The notes under the pieces are model-generated. The model was not told the origin of the DNA, searched no databases, and saw only the letters and a list, made by a program, of their open reading frames with translations. Both the position numbers and the translations under genes were made by a program. A stretch of 64,000 nucleotides of DNA, taken from assembly GCF_004137355.1 (NCBI RefSeq), contig NZ_SDVB01000170.1, positions 600,918-664,917 on the forward strand. Reading direction: 5' to 3'. The DNA comes from Ciceribacter ferrooxidans. GTDB lineage: Bacteria > Pseudomonadota > Alphaproteobacteria > Rhizobiales > Rhizobiaceae. Numbering within the stretch: position 1 is the first letter of the stretch; each line of letters opens with the position of its first letter. Below are positions 9,123 through 19,246 of the stretch, one piece after another.

Positions 9123-9740
9123 ATGTTCGAACGCTCGGTTTTCATAAACTGCCCGTTCGATGACGACTATGCGCCGATCCTGCAGGCGGTTGCCTTTTGC
9201 GTCACCTATCTCGGCTTTCGCCCTCGCCTCGCTCCCCAGAACGGCGACAATGCGCTTAACCGCCTGAGCCGCATCGAAGACATCATCCGCACATCGCAAT
9301 ACGGCATCCACGACCTCAGCCGAAACAAGGCAAAGGCCAAGGGCGCGTTCGCCCGCATGAATATGCCTTTCGAACTCGGCATTGACTATGGCTGCAAGAC
9401 GTTCGGCCCGGCGCCGCTTTCCAGCAAATGCATCCTTGTGCTCGAAGAGCGACGTTATGACTACCAGAAGTGCCTCTCGGACATAGCGGGTTGGGACATC
9501 GAAGCCCACTCCGGCGATTTTCAGACCGCACTCCGCAAAGTTCGGGGATGGCTGATTCGGCAGGCCGGCGCACCACAACGAGGCGCCACCCTGATCGAGA
9601 GCCGCTATGTCGTGTTCCAGGAATGGTACTGGGCACGTGAACTGTCTTCCGGCGCGTCCGAGGATGACATTCGGCAATATCCGACGGTCGACGTCATCGA
9701 TGCGATGCAACAGTGGATGGAGCTCGGTCAACCGGACTGA
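9123..9740 (+). CDS. TIR/deoxyribosyltransferase-like protein of unknown function
   Basis: 205 residues. The protein opens with a hydrophobic strand and acidic loop (VFINCPFDDDY, residues 6-16), has YGIHDLSR at 60-67 and NMPFELGID at 80-88. This order resembles the Rossmann-like TIR/nucleoside deoxyribosyltransferase group, where a Glu after the third strand attacks an N-glycosidic bond; Glu84 would be that residue. That is my fold inference, not a database hit. No membrane segment is seen. Together with the DUF2188 gene just upstream it forms an accessory pair between housekeeping genes. A defence or nucleotide-signalling role is possible but unproved. Confidence 0.6.
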   Translation: MFERSVFINCPFDDDYAPILQAVAFCVTYLGFRPRLAPQNGDNALNRLSRIEDIIRTSQYGIHDLSRNKAKAKGAFARMNMPFELGIDYGCKTFGPAPLSSKCILVLEERRYDYQKCLSDIAGWDIEAHSGDFQTALRKVRGWLIRQAGAPQRGATLIESRYVVFQEWYWARELSSGASEDDIRQYPTVDVIDAMQQWMELGQPD

Positions 9741-9808
9741 GTGCTTTGTCCTATCGCCAGCCGGGGTTAGGAACTCCGTGACTCCCCTCCTTCCGTGATC
9801 GGTTCCCT

Positions 9809-10696
9809 ATGCGACCCAGAGACATCGTCGGCTACGTCTTTCTCGCGCTCGCCTGGGGGCTGTCCTTCCTGCTGCTCCTGAAGGTCGTCGAGGCCTTCGG
9901 CTGGATCGGCGCCGTCACCTTCCGCTGCTTCCTCGCCGGATTGATCCTGCTCGCCGCGGCGAAGGCGACCGGACGCCGGCTCGATTTCTCCGGCGGCCCC
10001 CTGCCCTTCCTCGCCGTCGGGGCGACGACGGTCGCCGGCCAGCTCATCGGCCTTTCCTATTCGACGCCGCTGATCGGCACCGCCATGGCGGCGATCTTCG
10101 TGGCCGCCATCCCGCTCTTTTCCATGGTCATCGGGCAGCTCTGGGGGATCGAGCGGATCACGCGAGCGCGCGTCGTCGGTCTCGTTCTCGGCACCCTCGG
10201 CATCGTGATGCTGGTCGGCTTTCCGGCGGCACCGATTGACGGCACCTTCGTGCTCGGCTGCCTCGGCATGCTGTTTTCCACCTTCTCGGCGGCCTTCGGC
10301 AGCAATTACGCAAGCCGGCACCTGAAGACCACCGGCGCGTGGGAGGTGACGATCGGCGCGTTCCTCTCGGGAGGCTTTCTCACCCTGCCGCTCGTCTATC
10401 TGGTTCCGGTGCCCGGCGTGCCTGCTCCGATCGACTACCTCTATCTCGTTGTGCTCGCGGGCGTCATGAGTTCACTCACCTATGTCGTCTATTTCGGCCT
10501 CGTCTCCCGGATCGGCGCGACGCGCGCGATCAGCGTCGAATTCGCCGTCACCGTCGTCGCCGTCCTCGTCGGGGCCGGTGTCCTCGGCGAGCGGCTCACC
10601 ACGATCCAGTTCGCCGGAGCGGCGGTGATCATCGCCGGCTGCGCCATGGTGCTCGGCCTCCTGCCCCTGAGGCTCAAGGCACCGGCCGCGCCCTGA
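9809..10696 (+). CDS. DMT superfamily (EamA) transporter
   Basis: 295 residues with about ten membrane helices arranged as two EamA repeats. The N-terminal half starts VGYVFLALAWGLSFLLLLKV and the second half begins near residue 150. This is the size and layout of drug/metabolite exporters. The ribosome site is weak. The substrate is unknown; relatives export amino acids or metabolites. It stands alone, with 205 bases before cysS. Confidence 0.88.
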   Translation: MRPRDIVGYVFLALAWGLSFLLLLKVVEAFGWIGAVTFRCFLAGLILLAAAKATGRRLDFSGGPLPFLAVGATTVAGQLIGLSYSTPLIGTAMAAIFVAAIPLFSMVIGQLWGIERITRARVVGLVLGTLGIVMLVGFPAAPIDGTFVLGCLGMLFSTFSAAFGSNYASRHLKTTGAWEVTIGAFLSGGFLTLPLVYLVPVPGVPAPIDYLYLVVLAGVMSSLTYVVYFGLVSRIGATRAISVEFAVTVVAVLVGAGVLGERLTTIQFAGAAVIIAGCAMVLGLLPLRLKAPAAP

Positions 10697-10901
10697 GTGT
10701 GGCACCGGCGGGAACCCGAGGCATGGGCCCTTGACCAATTACAGCCGGCGCGCCATAACGCTCGCCATGAAAACGACGATCTGCATTTGCGGGATTATTA
10801 TTCGCTAGCGCAACCGCTGGCCCGGCCGTTTTCGTCTCCTGAACAGTCCCAGATGACAAACGACCCGGCCCAGCCGGCAGTTTGATTTTGGGAGACATTC
10901 G

Positions 10902-12674
10902 ATGGCCGCGAGCCTCAAGCTTTACAACACACTGACGCGCGAGAAGGTCGATTTCGAGCCGATCGACCCGACGAACGTGCGCATGTATGTCTGCGGCCCC
11001 ACCGTTTACGACTTCGCCCATATCGGCAATGCACGGCCGGTGATCGTCTTTGACGTGCTCTACCGGCTGCTCCGGCATGTCTACGGCGAAGACCACGTGA
11101 CCTACGTGCGCAACATCACCGACGTCGACGACAAGATCAACGCGCGGGCGTTGCGCGACTTCGGCGCCCGCATCGCCGACGGCTCGATGAGCCTCAACGA
11201 GGCGATCCGCGCCGTCACCGAAAAGACCGAGAGCCAGTTCCACAAGGACGTGGCGGCCCTCGGCACGCTCTCGCCCAACGTCGAGCCGCGGGCGACCGAC
11301 AACATCCCGCAAATGATCGAGATCATCCAGCGGCTCCTCGACGCCGGCCATGCCTATGTGGCGAGAGGCGCGGAAGGCCAGGAAGTGCTGTTCTCGACCG
11401 CCTCGATGCCGGATTACGGCCAGCTTTCGAAGCGCAAGCTCGAGGACCAGCAGGCGGGTGCGCGCATCGCTGTCGAGGCGCACAAGCGCAATCCGGCCGA
11501 TTTCGTGCTCTGGAAGGAGTCGGCGGCGACCGAACCCGGCTGGGCTGCCGCCTTCACCGTCGCGAGCAGCGCCGTCTCGATCTACGGCCGCCCCGGCTGG
11601 CATATCGAATGCTCGGCGATGTCCGACCGCTATCTCTGGCAGGAGGCCCGCGAGCGGCTGTCGCCGAGGGGCAAGGCGAAACCGCACCAGTTCGACATCC
11701 ATGGCGGCGGCCTCGACCTCATCTTCCCCCACCACGAGAACGAGATCGCCCAGTCCTGCTGCGCCTACAACACGCATGTGATGGCGAATGTCTGGATGCA
11801 CAACGGCTTCCTGCAGGTCGAGGGCCGCAAGATGTCGAAGTCGGAGGGCAATTTCGTCACCATCAACGAGTTGCTGGCTGGCACGTCCAGGAAGCCAATT
11901 TCGGGTGAAGTGATCCGCCTAACCATGTTGGCGACACACTATCGCCAGCCCATTGATTTTAGTGAGGCCAAGCTAAACTATTGGAGAGACAAGCTTTCTG
12001 GATGGGTTAAGACATTTGCCAACCACGCCGATGCCAAGTTTCAAAATGGTCTTTACGTCGGGCAATCCCCTGTCGCTCCATCTCCGGAAGTGGTGGCAGC
12101 GCTGTCCGACGACCTCAACTTTCAGGAAGCTATTGTCCATATCGACCATTTGGCGCAACAAGCCGCCGGGAATCCTAACGCCGCGAATGAGTTGGGTAGC
12201 AATCTTATCTGGCTTGGGCTTTTCCGAAGCTACCTCAAAGAAGCATATTTCGATGCACGCATGCATAGCGCTCGTCCCCAACTGCTGAGCAAGTATGGGG
12301 AGACACTCGAGGACGCGCGCGCGTTAGTGCTTAACTACTATAATTGGGCTGGCGAGATTGACGCACGCAATCGCTCGCGAACTGAACTCAATGAGCTTTT
12401 CCAAACTCGTTTTCCTGAGCTCGCGAGCGATCACGTCAAAGTCGTATTGCATGAGCACGGTGCCGTTACGCTGGAGGCTATCAGCGAAGAAAGCAAACTA
12501 GACGGAGGCGAGATCGACAGTATCGTTTCACGACGGTTGGCGCTTATCAAAGCCAAGAACTTCGCCGAAGCCGACAAGATCCGCGACGATCTTCTGGCCA
12601 AGGGCATCCAGCTCAAGGACGGCAAGGACCCCGTCACCGGCGAGCGGGTCACGACCTGGGAGGTCAAGCGGTAA
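10902..12674 (+). CDS. cysS: Cysteinyl-tRNA synthetase, unusually long, with a mosaic C-terminal half
   Basis: Charges tRNA-Cys. The start has a GGGAG element 7-11 bases upstream. The catalytic class I domain is intact: the zinc/HIGH region [18 protein letters not shown] (residues 28-45), the HHENEIAQS segment and KMSKS near residue 309. The protein has 590 residues, whereas most bacterial CysRS have about 460-470, so roughly 120 residues are extra. These fall in the C-terminal half, where base composition also drops. The last 45 residues ([17 protein letters not shown] onward) again look like a normal rhizobial CysRS. The frame is open throughout, so the gene is probably functional. Confidence 0.93.
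   Translation: MAASLKLYNTLTREKVDFEPIDPTNVRMYVCGPTVYDFAHIGNARPVIVFDVLYRLLRHVYGEDHVTYVRNITDVDDKINARALRDFGARIADGSMSLNEAIRAVTEKTESQFHKDVAALGTLSPNVEPRATDNIPQMIEIIQRLLDAGHAYVARGAEGQEVLFSTASMPDYGQLSKRKLEDQQAGARIAVEAHKRNPADFVLWKESAATEPGWAAAFTVASSAVSIYGRPGWHIECSAMSDRYLWQEARERLSPRGKAKPHQFDIHGGGLDLIFPHHENEIAQSCCAYNTHVMANVWMHNGFLQVEGRKMSKSEGNFVTINELLAGTSRKPISGEVIRLTMLATHYRQPIDFSEAKLNYWRDKLSGWVKTFANHADAKFQNGLYVGQSPVAPSPEVVAALSDDLNFQEAIVHIDHLAQQAAGNPNAANELGSNLIWLGLFRSYLKEAYFDARMHSARPQLLSKYGETLEDARALVLNYYNWAGEIDARNRSRTELNELFQTRFPELASDHVKVVLHEHGAVTLEAISEESKLDGGEIDSIVSRRLALIKAKNFAEADKIRDDLLAKGIQLKDGKDPVTGERVTTWEVKR
11880..12540 (+). other. Low-GC segment inside cysS
   Basis: From about codon 326 to codon 546 of cysS the composition changes abruptly. 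A hand count of three 60-base lines gives 45%, 50% and 53% GC, against 65% for the line at 11701. Codons such as AAT, TTT, TTA and CTA become common, and composition returns to normal before the stop. The reading frame is preserved. This looks like intragenic replacement by a divergent homologue, with edges accurate only to a few tens of bases. Confidence 0.7.
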
Positions 12675-12700
12675 TCATGTTGGCACTGGTGGCCCTCGAT

Positions 12701-12862
12701 ACCCCCCTCTGCCCCGCCGGGCATCTCCCCCACAAGGGGGGAGATCGGGTTGCGTTGACCGTTTCGGCTCGGGGCGAACACCGCAATGTGAGGCTTTCAC
12801 GGCGTCGGCAGCCCCAGTCTCCCCTCTTGTGGGGGACATGTCACGAAGTGACAGAGGGGGGT
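12701..12862. repeat. Palindromic dispersed repeat, copy 1
   Basis: The 162-base element begins ACCCCCCTCTG and ends with its reverse complement CAGAGGGGGGT. Just inside each end are the matching blocks CATCTCCCCCACAAGGGG and CCCCTCTTGTGGGGGA, so the whole can fold into a long hairpin. The same outer blocks recur at 15449-15735. This is the style of short palindromic intergenic repeats common in rhizobial genomes. No open reading frame of its own is credible. Confidence 0.85.
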
Positions 12863-12893
12863 AACCCGGCGCCAGACTCACGGGAGGACTGTC

Positions 12894-13373
12894 ATGACTG
12901 ACACGATCCATACCGGTGGATGCCAGTGCGGCGCGGTGCGTTTCCGCGTCCGTGGTGCGCTGAAGGACGCTTCGATCTGTCACTGCCGCATGTGCCAGAA
13001 GGCGTTCGGCAGCTATTTCGCCCCGCTCGTTTCGGTACGAGGCACGGATTTCGAATGGACCCGCGGTGCTCCGAAAAAGTTCCGCTCCTCCAATTTCGTC
13101 CTGCGCGGCTTCTGCGGGGACTGCGGCACGCCGCTGACCTACGAGGCACCGGACGGGATGGCGATCGCGGCCGGCGCCTTCGACGATCCCGCCGCCGTGC
13201 CGCCTGCGATCCAGTACGGCGTCGAGGCGAAGCTCGGCTTCTTCGACCATCTGCATGAACTGCCGGAGCTTTCCACGCTGGACGATCTCGACAACGCGCC
13301 GTTCCTCGAAGAGATCGTCTCGTTCCAGCACCCCGATCACGACACCGAGACATGGCCGGAGGACAAGCGATGA
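12894..13373 (+). CDS. GFA family protein, first of three tandem copies
   Basis: 159 residues of the Gfa/CENP-V zinc fold. The zinc cysteines are in [10 protein letters not shown] (Cys10, Cys12), ICHCRMCQK (Cys29, 31, 34) and GFCGDCGTPL. The end is QHPDHDTETWP, a tail shared with the two copies downstream. The family is named for glutathione-dependent formaldehyde-activating enzyme, but most members have no proved activity. It is cytoplasmic. It overlaps the next small gene by 4 bases (ATGA), which suggests one transcript through to the aminopeptidase. Confidence 0.9.
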   Translation: MTDTIHTGGCQCGAVRFRVRGALKDASICHCRMCQKAFGSYFAPLVSVRGTDFEWTRGAPKKFRSSNFVLRGFCGDCGTPLTYEAPDGMAIAAGAFDDPAAVPPAIQYGVEAKLGFFDHLHELPELSTLDDLDNAPFLEEIVSFQHPDHDTETWPEDKR

Positions 13374-13489
13374 CCGGGAAGAAGCCGGGCACGGAAATGC
13401 CGAAATGGCTGCTCTATGGGCTGATCGGCAAGGGCGTTCTTGTCCTCGTCGTCACCGTGGCGGTCGTCGCCTACGTCATGTTGAAATAG
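13370..13489 (+). CDS. Small single-pass membrane protein (39 residues)
   Basis: A short frame starting at the ATGA overlap with the preceding GFA gene. A charged head (MTGKKPGTEMPKW) is followed by a hydrophobic helix (residues 13-38) rich in Val and Leu and a final Lys. Coupling to the upstream gene and a clean single membrane helix make it a credible small protein. It matches no family I recognise. The next GFA gene starts 18 bases after its stop. Confidence 0.65.
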   Translation: MTGKKPGTEMPKWLLYGLIGKGVLVLVVTVAVVAYVMLK

Positions 13490-13507
13490 AAAGCGCGGAG
13501 AAGCTTC

Positions 13508-15428
<1,921 letters not shown>

Positions 15429-15773
15429 AATGACGATCGACCTTGCCACCCCCCTCTGCCCTGCCGGGCATCTCCCCCACAAGGGGGGAGATCGGCCTGG
15501 GGATGCGGCGCGGCCTCACCCTCCCCTTGAGGGGGAGGGTCGGAGCGAAGCTCCGGGGTGGGGTGACGGTCGTAGCTTGGACCCCGGACCCACGCGCCGA
15601 ACTCGCGGTGTGGTTCACCCCCACCCGCCGCTTCGCGGCGACCTCCCCCCTCAAGGGGGAGGTGGGGTGCGCGGCACCAGCGGCCACCACTCTCCCCCCT
15701 TGTGGGGGAGATGTCACGCAGTGACAGAGGGGGGTGAAACCCCGAATACGAGCGTTTGCCTGAGGATTGCAGC
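15429..15773. other. Gap between pip and the cimA-like gene, filled by a repeat
   Basis: This 345-base gap holds almost nothing but the palindromic repeat element (15449-15735). The remaining 38 bases before the cimA-like ATG contain TGAGGATT, a weak ribosome site. No other gene is supported. Confidence 0.75.
15449..15735. repeat. Palindromic dispersed repeat, copy 2, with a nested second palindrome
   Basis: The outer ends are the same as copy 1: ACCCCCCTCTGCCC at the left and its complement ending AGAGGGGGGT at the right, with the CATCTCCCCCACAAGGGG blocks just inside. Nested within, at about 15514-15670, are CCTCCCCTTGAGGGGGAGG-like blocks. Each is followed or preceded by a small hairpin (CGGAGCGAAGCTCCG; CCGCCGCTTCGCGGCG). 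The inner blocks are absent from copy 1, so a second palindromic family appears to sit inside the first. Confidence 0.85.
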
Positions 15774-17390
15774 ATGACACGCGAAAAGATCTACCTCTTC
15801 GACACGACGCTCCGCGACGGACAGCAGACGCCGGGCATCGACTTTTCCGTCGAGGACAAGATCGCCATCGCCTCGATGCTCGACGAGTTCGGCTTCGACT
15901 ATGTTGAGGGCGGCTATCCCGGCGCCAACCCGACGGACACCGCTTTCTTCACGCAGAAGCGCACGAACCGGGCCGCTTTCGTCGCCTTCGGCATGACCAA
16001 GCGAGCGGGCATTTCCGCCTCCAACGATCCGGGGCTCGCCCAGCTCCTGCAGGCGAAGAGCGATGCAGTCTGTTTCGTCGCCAAGAGCTGGGACTATCAC
16101 GTCAAGGTGGCGCTCGGCTGTACCAACGAGGAGAACCTTGAAAGCATCCGCGAGAGCGTCGAGGCGGCGATCGCCGCCGGCAAGACCGCCATGGTCGACT
16201 GCGAACACTTCTTCGACGGCTACAAGGCCAATCCGGACTATGCCGTCGCCTGCGCGAAGACCGCCTACGGGGCCGGCGCACGCTGGGTGGTGCTCTGCGA
16301 CACCAATGGCGGCACGCAGCCGCCGGAGGTCGGCACGATCGTTGCCGCCGTCATCGCCGCCGGCGTGCCGGGCAGCGCGCTCGGCATCCACGCCCACAAC
16401 GACACCGGCCAGGCCGTCGCCAATTCGCTTGCGGCGATCGAGGCCGGCGCGCGGCAGATCCAGGGAACGCTGAACGGCATCGGCGAACGCTGCGGCAACG
16501 CCAATCTCGTGACGCTCATCCCGACGCTCTGTCTCAAGGAGACCTATGCCGAGCGTTTCGAGACGGCGATCGACCGCGAGAAGCTTGCCGGCCTCACCCG
16601 GCTGTCGCACGCCTTCGACGAGCTGTTGAACCGCTCGCCCGACCACCAGGCACCCTATGTCGGCGCCTCGGCCTTCGCGACGAAAGCCGGCATCCACGCC
16701 TCCGCCCTGCTCAAGGACCCGCGCACCTACGAGCATGTCGATCCGGCGAGCGTCGGCAATTTCCGCAAGGTCATGGTCTCCGATCAGGGCGGCAAGGCGA
16801 ACTTCATCAACGAGCTGAAGCGCCGTGGCATCGCGGTCGAGAAGGACGATCCGCGCCTCGACCGGCTGATCTCGATCGTCAAGGAGCGCGAGGCGACCGG
16901 TTATGCCTACGAGGGCGCGGATGCGAGCTTCGAGCTGCTCGCCCACCGCACGCTCGGCACGGTTCCGGACTTCTTCTCGATCGACGGCTTCCGGGTGATG
17001 GTCGAGCGGCGCTTCGACGCCAACGGACACCTGAAGACCGTGTCGGAGGCCGTCGTGAAGCTCGTCATCGACGGCGAGAGCGTCATGTCGGTCGCCGAAG
17101 GCGACGGTCCGGTCAACGCGCTCGACATCGCGCTTCGCAAGGACCTCGGCAAGTACCAGGCGGAGATCGGCGACCTCGAGCTCACCGACTATAAGGTGCG
17201 TATCCTCAATGGCGGCACCGAGGCGATCACCCGCGTGCTCATCGAATCCGGCGATGCGACGGGCGTGCGCTGGTGGACGGTCGGCGTCTCGGAAAACATC
17301 ATCGACGCCTCCTTCCAGGCGCTGATGGATTCGATCGTCTACAAGCTGATGAAGAACCGCCAGCTCGCCGGCAAGATCGCGGCGGAGTAG
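15774..17390 (+). CDS. cimA: Citramalate synthase CimA-like, alpha-isopropylmalate synthase family
   Basis: 538 residues. The DRE-TIM catalytic barrel begins with LFDTTLRDGQQTPG (metal site) and has the HAHNDTGQAVANS motif. After a linker comes a C-terminal LeuA-dimer regulatory domain (about residues 390-520). The overall pattern fits the CimA family that condenses pyruvate and acetyl-CoA to citramalate on an isoleucine route, rather than LeuA. The activity is inferred from family membership. The ATG at 15774 is chosen over an in-frame start 18 bases upstream that falls near the repeat. Confidence 0.88.
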   Translation: MTREKIYLFDTTLRDGQQTPGIDFSVEDKIAIASMLDEFGFDYVEGGYPGANPTDTAFFTQKRTNRAAFVAFGMTKRAGISASNDPGLAQLLQAKSDAVCFVAKSWDYHVKVALGCTNEENLESIRESVEAAIAAGKTAMVDCEHFFDGYKANPDYAVACAKTAYGAGARWVVLCDTNGGTQPPEVGTIVAAVIAAGVPGSALGIHAHNDTGQAVANSLAAIEAGARQIQGTLNGIGERCGNANLVTLIPTLCLKETYAERFETAIDREKLAGLTRLSHAFDELLNRSPDHQAPYVGASAFATKAGIHASALLKDPRTYEHVDPASVGNFRKVMVSDQGGKANFINELKRRGIAVEKDDPRLDRLISIVKEREATGYAYEGADASFELLAHRTLGTVPDFFSIDGFRVMVERRFDANGHLKTVSEAVVKLVIDGESVMSVAEGDGPVNALDIALRKDLGKYQAEIGDLELTDYKVRILNGGTEAITRVLIESGDATGVRWWTVGVSENIIDASFQALMDSIVYKLMKNRQLAGKIAAE

Positions 17391-17459
17391 GTCCGCAGTT
17401 GACATTCGCCAGGTGATGACGCGCCGCGACAGGCCTCGCGGTGCGCGATCCGCTGTTCA

Positions 17460-17487
17460 ATTCCGGTCACCGACCCTTCACCGGAAT
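17460..17487 (+). terminator. Possible hairpin after the cimA-like gene
   Basis: An 8-base inverted repeat, ATTCCGGT and ACCGGAAT, separated by 12 bases, followed by GAATTTG. It could be a weak terminator for the gene ending at 17390 but lacks a clear T run. Confidence 0.35.
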
Positions 17488-17552
17488 GAATTTGTCCATT
17501 CGTGACGCATGGAGTATCGCAAGCGCCTAAAACAACAAAGGATGGAAACGCC

Positions 17553-18461
17553 ATGGCGACCGACACCGCAGTCGAGGTCAAGAACGAAGACAGCGCGCGC
17601 GGCTTCGCCTTCGCGCTCGCCGCTTACATGCTCTGGGGATTCCTGCCGTTCTACATGAAGGCGGTCGCACACATTCCGCCGACCGAGGTGATCGCCCACC
17701 GCATTCTCTGGTCGATCCCGATCGCCGGCGGCGTGCTCCTTATCCTCCGGCGCACGGACGACCTGAAGCTCGCCATCCGCAATCCGCGCATGCTCGGCAT
17801 GGCCGCCGTCACTGCGCTGCTCATCAGCATCAACTGGGGCATCTATGTCTGGGCGATCGGCGCCGGCCGCGCACTCGACACCGCGCTCGGCTACTTCATT
17901 AACCCGCTCTTCTCGATCTTCCTCGGCGCCGTGCTGTTGAAGGAAAAACTTGCGCCGGCGCAGAAGGTGGCGATCACGCTCGCGGCCATCGCCGTTGCGG
18001 TGCTGACCTACGACGCCGGTGGGCTGCCGTGGGTGGCGCTCGGCCTCACCTTCTCCTGGGGCTTCTACGCCTTCTTCCGCAAGACCCTGCCGATCGGGCC
18101 GAACCAGGGCTTTCTTCTCGAAGTGCTGCTGCTCAGCGTACCCGCGCTCGGTTACATCGCCTATCTCGGCGCGACCGGCCACGGCCATTTCTTCGCGACC
18201 GGCGCGGCTGACGCACTGCTCCTGCTCGGAACCGGCCTGGTGACCGCCGTACCGCTGCTCTTCTACGCCAACGGCGCCAAGCTCCTGCGACTCTCGACCA
18301 TCGGCATCATGCAGTACCTGCCGCCGACGATGATCTTCCTGATCGCGGTCTTCGTCTTCAAGGAGCCCTTCGGCGCCGCCAAGATGATCGCTTTCCCGCT
18401 GATCTGGCTGGCGCTCGGCATCTTCGTCTGGCCGATGCTGAGGCAGTACCGCAAGCAGTAA
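17553..18461 (+). CDS. rarD: RarD-type EamA family transporter
   Basis: 302 residues from the ATG with an AAAGGA element upstream. About ten membrane helices are predicted, starting GFAFALAAYMLWGFLPFYMKA, followed by the RarD-typical VIAHRILWSIPIA loop. RarD proteins are inner-membrane members of the drug/metabolite transporter superfamily; E. coli RarD was annotated as chloramphenicol-sensitive protein, with no settled substrate. It converges on the LOG gene, with only 8 bases between the stops. Confidence 0.9.
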   Translation: MATDTAVEVKNEDSARGFAFALAAYMLWGFLPFYMKAVAHIPPTEVIAHRILWSIPIAGGVLLILRRTDDLKLAIRNPRMLGMAAVTALLISINWGIYVWAIGAGRALDTALGYFINPLFSIFLGAVLLKEKLAPAQKVAITLAAIAVAVLTYDAGGLPWVALGLTFSWGFYAFFRKTLPIGPNQGFLLEVLLLSVPALGYIAYLGATGHGHFFATGAADALLLLGTGLVTAVPLLFYANGAKLLRLSTIGIMQYLPPTMIFLIAVFVFKEPFGAAKMIAFPLIWLALGIFVWPMLRQYRKQ

Positions 18462-18469
18462 CTTCGCGC

Positions 18470-19078
18470 TCAGAGCTTCGCGATGACCTCGTCGGCGCCG
18501 TCGAGGTCACGCGCGCCCTCGACCTTCTCGATGATTGCCGGGATGATGTCCTCGACATTGTCGATGACGAGCGGCTGCACCCGCTCCGCGGTGTGGATGA
18601 AACCCTGCTCGCGCATGTGGCGGAGCAGTTCCAGCATCGGGTTCCAGAAACCGTTGATGTTGGCGAAGACCATCGGCTTTTCGTGACGGCCGAGCTGCGC
18701 CCAGGTCATGATCTCGACGATCTCCTCCAGTGTGCCGATGCCGCCCGGCAGGGTGATGAAGGCGTCGGCGCGCTCGAACATCTTGTGCTTGCGGGCATGC
18801 ATGTCCTCGGTGACGATCAGTTCGTTGAGCTGGCCGAGGGAATGGCGTGTCGCCTCCATGTCCACCAGGAATTCGGGAATGATGCCGGTGACCTGACCGC
18901 CGTTCGACAGCACGCCGCCCGCGACCGCGCCCATGATGCCGCGGGTGCCGCCGCCGTAGACGAGCCGCAACCCGTGCGCGGCGATCGACCGGCCGAGCGC
19001 GCGGCCGGCGGCGATATGGTCGGGATCGCGCCCCGGCTGGGAGCCGCAATAAACGCAGACGGATCGAATCGTATTCAT
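18470..19078 (-). CDS. LOG family protein (TIGR00730, Rossmann-fold nucleoside monophosphate phosphoribohydrolase type)
   Basis: 202 residues starting MNTIRSVCVYCGSQPG; an alternative ATG lies 12 bases upstream and neither has a strong ribosome site. The two LOG motifs are present: GGGTRGIMGAVA and PGGIGTLEE. The family hydrolyses nucleoside 5'-monophosphates to the base and ribose phosphate; plant and some bacterial members release active cytokinins. Whether this one makes cytokinin is not shown. The frame also stays open far upstream, antisense to the LysM gene, but that extension is not coding. Confidence 0.9.
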   Translation of the reverse strand: MNTIRSVCVYCGSQPGRDPDHIAAGRALGRSIAAHGLRLVYGGGTRGIMGAVAGGVLSNGGQVTGIIPEFLVDMEATRHSLGQLNELIVTEDMHARKHKMFERADAFITLPGGIGTLEEIVEIMTWAQLGRHEKPMVFANINGFWNPMLELLRHMREQGFIHTAERVQPLVIDNVEDIIPAIIEKVEGARDLDGADEVIAKL

Positions 19079-19246
19079 GTTTTTGCTCATGAAGGAAGAA
19101 AGACAATCATGCGCCGTCAAGGTCAACCGAATTGAGGAAAAAGCTGTCGGCGCAAAGCCGCCAACCGTTGAGAAAGCTTGTGAAAGCGGCGAGATAAGGC
19201 TAGCAATTCCAAGGGATATGGCGGCCTTTCCGCCCGGAGAGTGACT

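Noticed and set aside
10697-10885. 62-codon frame between the EamA gene and cysS
   Set aside because: GTG start without ribosome site, no domain, and composition of non-coding leader.
15714-17405. 563-codon minus-strand frame opposite the cimA-like gene
   Set aside because: Antisense shadow with Arg/Asp-rich composition and no recognisable domain.
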